From Nocardia blacklockiae (GTDB lineage Bacteria; Actinomycetota; Actinomycetes; Mycobacteriales; Mycobacteriaceae), in contig NZ_JADLRJ010000004.1 of the NCBI RefSeq assembly GCF_015477355.1, forward strand, positions 558,001-622,000: a stretch of DNA of 64,000 bases, given 5' to 3'. Position numbers and translations under genes: made by a program. Below are positions 37,933 through 44,237 of this stretch, piece by piece (the first letter of the stretch is position 1; every line of letters starts with the position of its first letter). Under the pieces are notes generated by a model that worked only from the letters and a program-made list of their open reading frames with translations, ran no database searches and was not told the DNA's origin.

Positions 37933-38388
37933 TCAATGAGCAGCGGAAGCGAGCAATTCGTCCAGCAGCGGGCCCGAATCGGGGATGCGGTGCCACCACC
38001 AGGGAGCAGTCGTCAGTTCGAAATCCACATATGGCAAGAGCAGCTTTTCCCCATCCTCGACAGTGATGGCCCGCAATCGCGCATCATGCTCTTCCGCCAC
38101 GTCTGCCACTTTGCCCTTCAACGGACCGTCGAGACGCTCGATGCATTCTGCCAAGAAGTCGCGTATGGAAAAAGCGGCTACGAGGTCGTACGCACCCCAC
38201 ACTCCCCGCTCGTGAGCTACCCGGAAACGATCGGAGTCGATCTTCTCGACATGCAGTGCCCAACTCACGAGCAGATCCAGCACACCGAAGGAACGCCACT
38301 CGTTGACCTGGTGGCGGCAGGAGTCCAACTCCGTCTTTTCACGGTCGTCGAACCGCGCCCTGATCCCATCGGCCAACTCGTCACTCAT
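37933..38388 (-). CDS. Candidate immunity protein of the toxin cassette
   Basis: A 151-residue acidic soluble protein without signal or membrane helix. It starts three bases after the toxin gene stop, in the same direction, the position and size usual for immunity genes. Distinctive stretches are EWRSFGVLDLLVSWALHVEK and FSIRDFLAECIERLDGP; the Trp-rich segment APWWWHRIPD is near the end. I do not recognise a family. The DNA looks less GC-rich than the backbone genes by eye, which hints at transfer. Binding to the toxin tip is inferred from position. Confidence 0.65.
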   Translation of the reverse strand: MSDELADGIRARFDDREKTELDSCRHQVNEWRSFGVLDLLVSWALHVEKIDSDRFRVAHERGVWGAYDLVAAFSIRDFLAECIERLDGPLKGKVADVAEEHDARLRAITVEDGEKLLLPYVDFELTTAPWWWHRIPDSGPLLDELLASAAH

Positions 38389-38391
38389 ATA

Positions 38392-39684
38392 TCACCGACT
38401 TGGGTAGTAGGTTGTCGATCGCCATGGCATGTCCCGGTTGACGATTACTCTAGTGCCCTGGTAGTCGTACCGCACAGAGTTACCTGCGCCCGGAGACGTC
38501 GTACCGTTCTTCAACGTTTCCTCGATTTCCTGCAGTGATGGACGGCCCATTGCCGGGTTGTCGTCACCTGCGTGACCGCGAGCGAATTCCGCAATTTCGT
38601 CGAGAGAATATCCGGTGCCCTCGAAGTTGTCTGCTGCGGAGTCGGGAGGATGCTCCCCGTCGTCGGCGGGGTCGTCATCGAGGAACACCCGCATGAGGAT
38701 GAGGTGTTCGAGGGACTTGATGGTGCTGTCCAAGGTCGGGACGGCGTCGAAGGCCTTGATGACGCCGACGGCACCGGCGGCGGCTGCCGTGAGGCCGACT
38801 GCTCGGATGAGGGTGCTGCCTTGGTAGACGTTGCGGATGGTGTTGACCGTGTTGGTGACTATCGCGCCGACGCCGCCCGCGCCGGCTGCGGCGGTGCCGC
38901 CGAGGGTGAACCAGGCTGTGGCGGCGGCTGCTACGACGGTCAGGCCGATCGCCCATTCGGCTGTGGTGACGGAGGATTCGATCTGGTGGCGGACGTTCAC
39001 CGTGCTGGTGTGGTATTCGGCGACCGGGCCCGCGAGGTTGCTTGTGGCGGTGACCAATTGGTTGGCGCTGCCGTGCAAGGTGTTGAGGTGATCGAGGATC
39101 AGAGGCAGCGTGTTCTTGTCTTCGATACGGTCGAAGAGGCCGATGATTTCGGTGATGCGGCCGGCGGCTCCGGTGACGGTGGCGTGGTCGGCGAATGTAC
39201 GCCATACCGTCGATGCCTTCTCGAGCTTCTTGACGTCACCGTTGGGTAGTTTGCCGAACTGCTGGATGATCTCGGCGATCAGTTTGTCGAACAGTTCCTT
39301 GACGCCGCCGCCATGGTTTATGCCGATTCCGTTGTCGTGCACCGAGGTCGGGATGGAGACCTGGTAGACGGACATGTCCTGCACGGTCGGCCGGTGCGGC
39401 GGCGGGTTGCTGCGGTTCGCGATCCCGTAGTTGTAGCCGTTCGCGTACAGCACGTTGCCGAAGTTGGTGAGGGCGTCGGCGAGATTCGTGCAGGCCTGCA
39501 TCGTGTCCCGGGCAGTGCGGTCATAGGATTCGCCCCACTGACGGCAGCCGGGGGCATCGCCCGCCATGCCCGCACATTCGTTCTTGACCGCGTCGTGGAC
39601 CGGCTTGTCCGCGCGACGGAGATCCGCGGCGAGGTCGTGGCATTTCTTCGCGGCCTCGTAGTAGATCTGCCAGTCGATGTTCAC
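38392..39684 (-). CDS. Polymorphic toxin with WXG-like N-terminus, probable type VII secretion effector
   Basis: A 430-residue protein. The helical N-terminus (about residues 1-90) resembles WXG/ESX substrates; residues about 150-235 form long helices; two hydrophobic stretches (about 238-275 and 305-325) follow. The C-terminal 80 residues are the variable tip, with EFARGHAGDD, RPSLQEIEETLKNG, and a beta-rich end YQGTRVIVNRDMPWR and STTYYPSR, similar in layout to BECR/DUF4258-like RNase toxins. The order WXG100, WXG100, toxin, immunity candidate argues for secretion by an ESX system. RNase activity is a guess. Confidence 0.7.
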   Translation of the reverse strand: MNIDWQIYYEAAKKCHDLAADLRRADKPVHDAVKNECAGMAGDAPGCRQWGESYDRTARDTMQACTNLADALTNFGNVLYANGYNYGIANRSNPPPHRPTVQDMSVYQVSIPTSVHDNGIGINHGGGVKELFDKLIAEIIQQFGKLPNGDVKKLEKASTVWRTFADHATVTGAAGRITEIIGLFDRIEDKNTLPLILDHLNTLHGSANQLVTATSNLAGPVAEYHTSTVNVRHQIESSVTTAEWAIGLTVVAAAATAWFTLGGTAAAGAGGVGAIVTNTVNTIRNVYQGSTLIRAVGLTAAAAGAVGVIKAFDAVPTLDSTIKSLEHLILMRVFLDDDPADDGEHPPDSAADNFEGTGYSLDEIAEFARGHAGDDNPAMGRPSLQEIEETLKNGTTSPGAGNSVRYDYQGTRVIVNRDMPWRSTTYYPSR

Positions 39685-39687
39685 GGC

Positions 39688-39984
39688 TCAGTCCCCCCGG
39701 AGCATCCTTTGGTTGAGGTCGATGGCTCGGGTGTAGCGGCCGTGGGCCTTGCGGGCCGCGTCGGTCATTTCGGCTACGCCGTCGAGGAATTCCTGGGCGC
39801 TCGCTGCCCAATCGCGGTGGGCGTCGGTGTATGCCTGGGCTGCGAGGCTTTCCCAGGAGCCGTGTAGCGAGGTGACTTTTTGGTCGAGGCCGTCGAGGTG
39901 GTCGCGGAGGAAGCCGACCAAACCGTTTAGGCGGGCGACGACCGAGTCGAGGTGGTCGAGGTCGACCGAGAATTCGGAGCTCAT
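39688..39984 (-). CDS. WXG100-family protein (toxin partner 1)
   Basis: A 98-residue helical-hairpin protein of ESAT-6 size. The turn region GSWESLAAQAYTDAH carries W-E-S, a variant of the W-x-G turn. It follows the other WXG100 gene with a four-base overlap and precedes the toxin gene by three bases. It probably pairs with its neighbour or with the toxin's N-terminus as a secretion chaperone for an ESX system. No YxxxD signal is obvious in this one. Confidence 0.8.
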   Translation of the reverse strand: MSSEFSVDLDHLDSVVARLNGLVGFLRDHLDGLDQKVTSLHGSWESLAAQAYTDAHRDWAASAQEFLDGVAEMTDAARKAHGRYTRAIDLNQRMLRGD

Positions 39985-40316
39985 GACATGTTCAGCTGGG
40001 TGAAGCCGGTGCTGGAACCGTCGTCGGTGTTGCGGTAGTTCTCCGCGGTAACGCCGAGCTTTTCGGCCAGGGACGTCAGCGCCGTCATGAGCTTCGTTCC
40101 GCCGTCGCGGGTGTCGGTCCAGCCTTCGGAGAACTCGTCGGCGGCGTCGCCGGTCCAGCCCTGGGACAGTAGGCCGTCGACCTCGCGGCTCGCGGCGTCC
40201 AAGGCTTGGCGCATCGTGTCGGCGATGTTGTAGACGTACTGTCCGACTGCGCGAACCTCGTCCGGTACGACCGTTATGCCGGAGTTCGGATTCGATTGTC
40301 CCCCATCCCCATTCAT
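39981..40316 (-). CDS. WXG100-family protein (toxin partner 2)
   Basis: A 111-residue protein with the W-T-G turn in SQGWTGDAADEFSEGW and a polar N-terminal extension. Near the C-terminus, ENYRNTDD contains Y-R-N-T-D, a match to the YxxxD type VII secretion signal. ATG 40316 is the start; the frame reaches 40346 from a GTG but that part is unlikely. It is the first gene of the four-gene cassette and its stop overlaps the next start (ATGA). Confidence 0.82.
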   Translation of the reverse strand: MNGDGGQSNPNSGITVVPDEVRAVGQYVYNIADTMRQALDAASREVDGLLSQGWTGDAADEFSEGWTDTRDGGTKLMTALTSLAEKLGVTAENYRNTDDGSSTGFTQLNMS

Positions 40317-40357
40317 GAATGCCGATGGTAGCGGGGGTGCGGGCACGGCGTCGATGG

Positions 40358-41212
40358 TTACCGGGAGCGGGCGAGATCTCCGGCCAGCCGCAGGGTTCTG
40401 GACTTCTCCTCGGCGTCGCCGACGAGGCTGACCACGATGTCGGTCGTTCCCGCGTCAGCGTATGCGCGGATCGCGTCGGCGACGGTCTCCTCGTCACCGG
40501 CGACGATGGTCTCGGCGACGTTGCGCTGGCCCTGGCGGTCGAGAAGCCTTCGGTAACTGGCGAAGTCGGAGGCGAAACCGAGTGTGCTCGCTACTTCGTC
40601 GCGCACGGTGTCCGGCCTGTTCGTCACGCTCACCATCACCGAGGCCACGACGCGCGGGTTCTTCGCCACGGCGTCGAGCCGGGGACGGATGTGGTCAGCG
40701 ATCGTCGCGGGGGTCGCCCACACCGTGACGGTGCCGTCGGCCAATTCGCCTGCGATACGCAGCATTACGGGACCGAGCGCCGAGAGCAACAGCGGAGGGG
40801 GTTCGACGCCGGACAGTCGCACGTGACCGGTGCCGGAGAATTCGGTGCGCAGCGTGGTCAGGTAGTCACGGATGTGCTGAGCGGGTCGGTCATAGGACAG
40901 GCCGTAGACGTCTTCGATGAACGGCTTGTGGCTCGGGCCGACGCCGAGGGTGAAGCGGTTGCCGGTCGCGGCCGCCACCGTAAGCGCCTGCGCGGCAAGC
41001 GAAATCGGGTGGCGCGGATAGGTCTGCACGATGGCGGTGCCCAACTCGATCCCCGGCACGGCGGCCCCGACGAGCGCGGCGGCGACAAGCGGGTCCCACG
41101 CCAGCACCTCGTTGAAAAAGACGCTGGCCAAACCGTGTTCGGCCGCGGCGCGCACCTGCTCGATCCGGGTTTCGAGGTCACTCTGGTCTCCGACGTACAG
41201 GCCGATCCGCAT
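40358..41212 (-). CDS. LLM-class F420-dependent oxidoreductase
   Basis: A 284-residue luciferase-like monooxygenase fold protein: MRIGLYVGDQSDLETRI at the start, AIVQTYPRHPISLAAQALTV and FTLGVGPSHKPFIEDVYG in the barrel are typical of the TIGR03564-type F420-dependent enzymes. It uses F420 or FMN; the substrate is unknown. It is divergent from a TetR gene across an 85-base gap that contains duplicated dyads, which should control both genes. Confidence 0.87.
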   Translation of the reverse strand: MRIGLYVGDQSDLETRIEQVRAAAEHGLASVFFNEVLAWDPLVAAALVGAAVPGIELGTAIVQTYPRHPISLAAQALTVAAATGNRFTLGVGPSHKPFIEDVYGLSYDRPAQHIRDYLTTLRTEFSGTGHVRLSGVEPPPLLLSALGPVMLRIAGELADGTVTVWATPATIADHIRPRLDAVAKNPRVVASVMVSVTNRPDTVRDEVASTLGFASDFASYRRLLDRQGQRNVAETIVAGDEETVADAIRAYADAGTTDIVVSLVGDAEEKSRTLRLAGDLARSR

Positions 41213-41226
41213 TGCCCCTCCAAGGT

Positions 41227-41279
41227 GAATTCAAGATTCCGCTTATCCGACGGTAGCATAAGCTGAATCCGAGATTCCG
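41227..41279. promoter_or_regulatory. Duplicated GAAT-N5-ATTC operators, probable TetR site
   Basis: GAATTCAAGATTC (41227-41239) and GAATCCGAGATTC (41265-41277) are two GAAT-N5-ATTC dyads, and between them GCTTAT (41241-41246) pairs with ATAAGC (41258-41263). Together the two halves form a larger imperfect inverted repeat of about 20 bases per arm. It fills the gap between the divergent LLM oxidoreductase and TetR genes, so TetR very probably binds here and represses both. Confidence 0.78.
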
Positions 41280-41297
41280 GTTGATGGGAGCAGACAA

Positions 41298-41825
41298 GTG
41301 CGGGCGGACGCGCGGCGGAACCGTTCGGCGATCACCGAGGCAGCCCTGCGGCTGGCCGGCGAGCGCGGCGAGGCCGTGTCGATGGAGGACATCGCACGCG
41401 CGGCCGGAGTCGGCGTCGGCACCCTCTACCGCCACTTCCCCGACCGCCGCGCCCTACTCGAAGACATCGCGGTCGACACTTTGCGGGAACTGATCGAGGC
41501 CACCCGCGCGGAGATCGGCCGGGCCCCGGCATGGGACGCCCTGCTCCGCGTAGTCGAACACTGCGTGGCCCTCCCACTGGCCCTGATCAAGTCGCTACTC
41601 ACCGACGAACCCGCGCGCCCCGAACTCCCCGAACTGGAAGCCGAAGCCAACACCCTGATCGCCGAGATCGCAGCAGCCGCCCAGCACGAAGGCGCCCTAC
41701 GCCCCGACGTCCCACCCGCCGAGGTGGTCCGAGTACTGAACGTAGCGGTCTGCCGCTGCGGCGCCCAGGTCGACGACCACCTGACCCGCGTGCTACTCGA
41801 CGGTCTACGCACGCGAAAGAACTGA
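41298..41825 (+). CDS. TetR family transcriptional repressor
   Basis: A 175-residue protein. The N-terminal HTH reads ITEAALRLAGERGEAVSMED, then AAGVGVGTLYRHFPDRRALL; the remainder is the helical ligand-binding domain with the SBP_domains-type region ALPLALIKSLL. GTG 41298 follows GGGAG seven bases upstream. The divergent LLM oxidoreductase is the natural target, with the ligand possibly its substrate. Confidence 0.9.
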   Translation: MRADARRNRSAITEAALRLAGERGEAVSMEDIARAAGVGVGTLYRHFPDRRALLEDIAVDTLRELIEATRAEIGRAPAWDALLRVVEHCVALPLALIKSLLTDEPARPELPELEAEANTLIAEIAAAAQHEGALRPDVPPAEVVRVLNVAVCRCGAQVDDHLTRVLLDGLRTRKN

Positions 41826-41900
41826 ACTCACAACCGATTACGGACTACCCACGCCGATGGCCAGGGACGCGTCCGGGCAATCCATCATTACGCGCCGAAA

Positions 41901-42110
41901 CTATGCTGGTCGGTGGAACGAGCCCGCACGCACATTTGCGGTGAAGGCGCCCCACTCAGCGGGAGTGAACATCAGCGCAGGGCCGATAGGATTCTTCGAA
42001 TCCCGGACGCCCACAACACCGTCCGCAAGGAAGGCGACCTCGACACACTCACTTCCGCCGGAGCTGTGGCTGGACTTGAACCACTCGGCCCCAGCAGAGT
42101 CAACGGTCAC
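41901..42110 (-). CDS. DUF397 protein, copy 2
   Basis: A 69-residue protein with the DUF397 pattern WFKSSHSSGGSECVEVAF and VVGVRDSKNP, then FTPAEWGAFT. It is a close duplicate of the DUF397 gene 41 bases upstream (42152-42364). DUF397 proteins work beside XRE regulators of the Scr1 type in actinobacteria and have been reported as toxic partners or regulator antagonists. Both copies stand downstream of such a regulator here. Confidence 0.85.
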   Translation of the reverse strand: MTVDSAGAEWFKSSHSSGGSECVEVAFLADGVVGVRDSKNPIGPALMFTPAEWGAFTANVRAGSFHRPA

Positions 42111-42151
42111 GGCCGCACTCCCTCGTCGGGGTTCTCAGCAGAACGTCACGG

Positions 42152-42364
42152 TCACGCCGGGTGGTTGAACTCGCCGTTGCGTACGCCTGCGGTGAAAGCG
42201 TCCCACTCGGCGGGAGTGAACACCAGAGCCGGGCCAGTGGGGTTCTTCGAATCACGAACTCCCACAACATCATCCGCGAAGGCGACCTCGACGCACTCTT
42301 GCCCGCCCGCGCTGCGGCTCGACTTGAACCAACGGGCGTCATCTAGATCAGCGGGCACGGTCAT
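42152..42364 (-). CDS. DUF397 protein, copy 1
   Basis: A 70-residue protein with WFKSSRSAGGQECVEVAF, DVVGVRDSKNP and FTPAEWDAFTAGV. ATG 42364 overlaps the 3' end of the XRE gene by 17 bases, so they are co-transcribed. It shares most residues with the second copy; the main differences are at the N-terminus and the last ten residues. It is probably the partner of the XRE protein. Confidence 0.87.
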   Translation of the reverse strand: MTVPADLDDARWFKSSRSAGGQECVEVAFADDVVGVRDSKNPTGPALVFTPAEWDAFTAGVRNGEFNHPA

Positions 42365-43253
42365 ACTCCCTTGCCATCTCTCGAACCATCGTGCGACTCG
42401 TCGGCTCGTCCATACATGCTTGCCAGACCTTCTCGAAAGCCTCGCGATATGCCCTCACGTCGGTCTTCCTCTCAAAGTACATGCCGCCGATGAAGCTCTC
42501 AGCGAAGACGAGTGTTGGCTCGACGGGCCTTCCCCTCACATCGTCGGGAAAATCGAGGATCACGAACGGATTGAGCGCCATGCCGTAGGGGAATCCCGCT
42601 GTGTACGGCAAGATTCGAATGCTTACGTTGTCCCGGGTAGAGATGTCGGCAAGATGCCGCATTTGCTGGGCCATGACTTTCCGTGAACCGACAACGGTAC
42701 GCAAGGCGGCCTCATGCACCGCGATGGTCAGCTTCACCGAACGCCGCTTTCGCGTGAGGATGCTCTGCCGCTGGATACGCACCTGCACGCGCCTATCGAT
42801 CTCCTCTTCGGTCTCCTCCGGGAAGTACTGCCGGTCCAGTGTGCGCGCGTACTCCGGCGTTTGGAGTAGGCCCGGCACGATCGACGGCTGAAACAACGTC
42901 AGCTCCCGCGCACCGGCTTCCAGGCCGAGGTACAGGTTGAAGCTGGCGGGGATCAAATCGCCGTAGGCGTGCCACCAAGACTTCGACGGGATCTGCCGGG
43001 CCAGGCCGGTGAGGGCGGCGGTCTTGGTCGCGTCGCATCCGTACAGTTCGCACAGCTCTTTCACCACATGCGTACGGACCTTGCGTGAGCGTGCGGTCTC
43101 CAGATTCTGGAGCGTGGTCTTGCCCCATTCCATGTAGTCGGCGCCCTGTTGCAGGGTCATACCGGCCGCCTCGCGGGCCTCTCTGAGGTATCTACCGAGT
43201 TGCCGCCTCGGCAGGGTGCTCCCCGTCTCCTCGAGCTCGTCCTCATCTGTCAC
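42348..43253 (-). CDS. XRE-family regulator of the Scr1 type
   Basis: A 301-residue protein. The N-terminal HTH reads LGRYLREAREAAGMTLQQGADYMEWGKTTLQNLE (about residues 17-50). The rest is the Scr1/DUF5753 domain, with FQPSIVPGLLQTPEYART, RQSILTRKRR and VHEAALRTVVGS. In Streptomyces such proteins pair with DUF397 proteins and affect development or antibiotic production. GTG 43253 follows GAGGGGG five bases upstream; a start at 43304 is in frame but lacks a good ribosome site. Confidence 0.88.
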   Translation of the reverse strand: MTDEDELEETGSTLPRRQLGRYLREAREAAGMTLQQGADYMEWGKTTLQNLETARSRKVRTHVVKELCELYGCDATKTAALTGLARQIPSKSWWHAYGDLIPASFNLYLGLEAGARELTLFQPSIVPGLLQTPEYARTLDRQYFPEETEEEIDRRVQVRIQRQSILTRKRRSVKLTIAVHEAALRTVVGSRKVMAQQMRHLADISTRDNVSIRILPYTAGFPYGMALNPFVILDFPDDVRGRPVEPTLVFAESFIGGMYFERKTDVRAYREAFEKVWQACMDEPTSRTMVREMAREYDRAR

Positions 43254-43444
43254 GCCGACCCCCTCGTTCCGATCGCGAACCGTGTTTGATCGCAATGCGA
43301 CCAAGACTATGTGGAGATAGCGAACTGCTACTGCGGTTTTGCCCGTCTTCCGGCATCTCGCCGCATCATCACCCCTGACCTGCGTTCTTCTCCCATGCTC
43401 ACCGGTAGCAGCGACTTCGAACCTAGACCGGAGGTCCGACAGTA

Positions 43445-43783
43445 ATGAGTGAGCAATCGATCTTGATCGCGGTGCCGGGGTTGTGTGGGGTCGGCGATGT
43501 GGAGTTGGCGCACGAGTTGATGCGGCGGCATCGGCAGTGCCGCAGGGGAAGATGTGTGTGGAAGTCGGCGGCGTATCAGACGCTGGTGCTGGCGGGGCGG
43601 CTTACGCCGCAGACGGTGACGGCGCGGGAGCGCGCCGCGGGCCGGGGGATCGAGTTTCCGGTGTTGTGTGCCGAGTCGGCGTCCGGTGCGGGTGGGCCGG
43701 GGCACGAGACGTTGCGGGAGGTGCTCGATCGGCTGAGCGCGCTGGCCGAGCCGTCGGGCGCCTATCGTGTCGGCGGGTCATGA
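43445..43783 (+). CDS. Protein of unknown function, first of a coupled pair
   Basis: A 112-residue protein. The middle part HRQCRRGRCVWKSAAYQTLVLAGR is basic with two cysteines five residues apart; the start SEQSILIAVPGLCGVGDVE is hydrophobic but not a signal. I do not recognise a domain. ATG 43445 is divergent from the XRE gene across a 191-base gap. The stop overlaps the next gene (ATGA). The pair may depend on the XRE regulator, by position only. Confidence 0.65.
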   Translation: MSEQSILIAVPGLCGVGDVELAHELMRRHRQCRRGRCVWKSAAYQTLVLAGRLTPQTVTARERAAGRGIEFPVLCAESASGAGGPGHETLREVLDRLSALAEPSGAYRVGGS

Positions 43784-44184
43784 GCGGGATCCGGACGACG
43801 GCCGCGGACGGATGGTCGGCCGAGTGGCGACTGCATCGGGATCGGATTCGAATTCTGTTGGTGCGCACGGATTCCGACGCGGATGCGGTATTCGTCAGTT
43901 CGCTCCTGCTCGCGCCCGATCTGGTGGAGATGCGCGAGCTGTTCCCGGAACTGGACCGGCTGTGGAACGCGGTGCACGCCGATTTCTGGCGGGCCTACCT
44001 GCCTGCCGCCGGTCCGCCCGCGACACGCATTTCGCTGCTCGTACTGCGCGCCCGCGACAGCGGCTACCGCTTGATGCGCGAGCCGCTACCCCCGCACCTC
44101 TGGACACTGCGCGCCGCCGACGACGGCGAACACATCCTCGGCGTACGCACCCTCGACGAGATCGAGCACTGGCTCGACACGTGA
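43780..44184 (+). CDS. Protein of unknown function, second of a coupled pair
   Basis: A 134-residue protein with mixed alpha/beta composition (SAEWRLHRDRIRILLVR, FVSSLLLAPDLVEMREL, RISLLVLRARDSGYRLM). No cysteine, no signal, no membrane helix. ATG 43780 overlaps the previous stop. I do not recognise a family. A strong terminator hairpin follows the stop. Confidence 0.65.
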   Translation: MSGIRTTAADGWSAEWRLHRDRIRILLVRTDSDADAVFVSSLLLAPDLVEMRELFPELDRLWNAVHADFWRAYLPAAGPPATRISLLVLRARDSGYRLMREPLPPHLWTLRAADDGEHILGVRTLDEIEHWLDT

Positions 44185-44187
44185 AAA

Positions 44188-44222
44188 GTCCCGGGGCGCA
44201 CGCCGTTGTGCGCACCCGGGAC
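44188..44222. terminator. Strong bidirectional terminator
   Basis: GTCCCGGGGCGCAC (44188-44201) pairs with GTGCGCACCCGGGAC (44208-44222), with a single bulged base. On the minus strand it is followed by TTTT. It separates the convergent unknown-pair and CocE copy 2 genes. Confidence 0.85.
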
Positions 44223-44237
44223 GGCCAGGAGGTCTGG

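Noticed and set aside
37441-38538. Plus-strand frame across the immunity gene and intergenic DNA
   Set aside because: No ribosome site and no protein-like composition; the minus-strand gene fits the toxin cassette.
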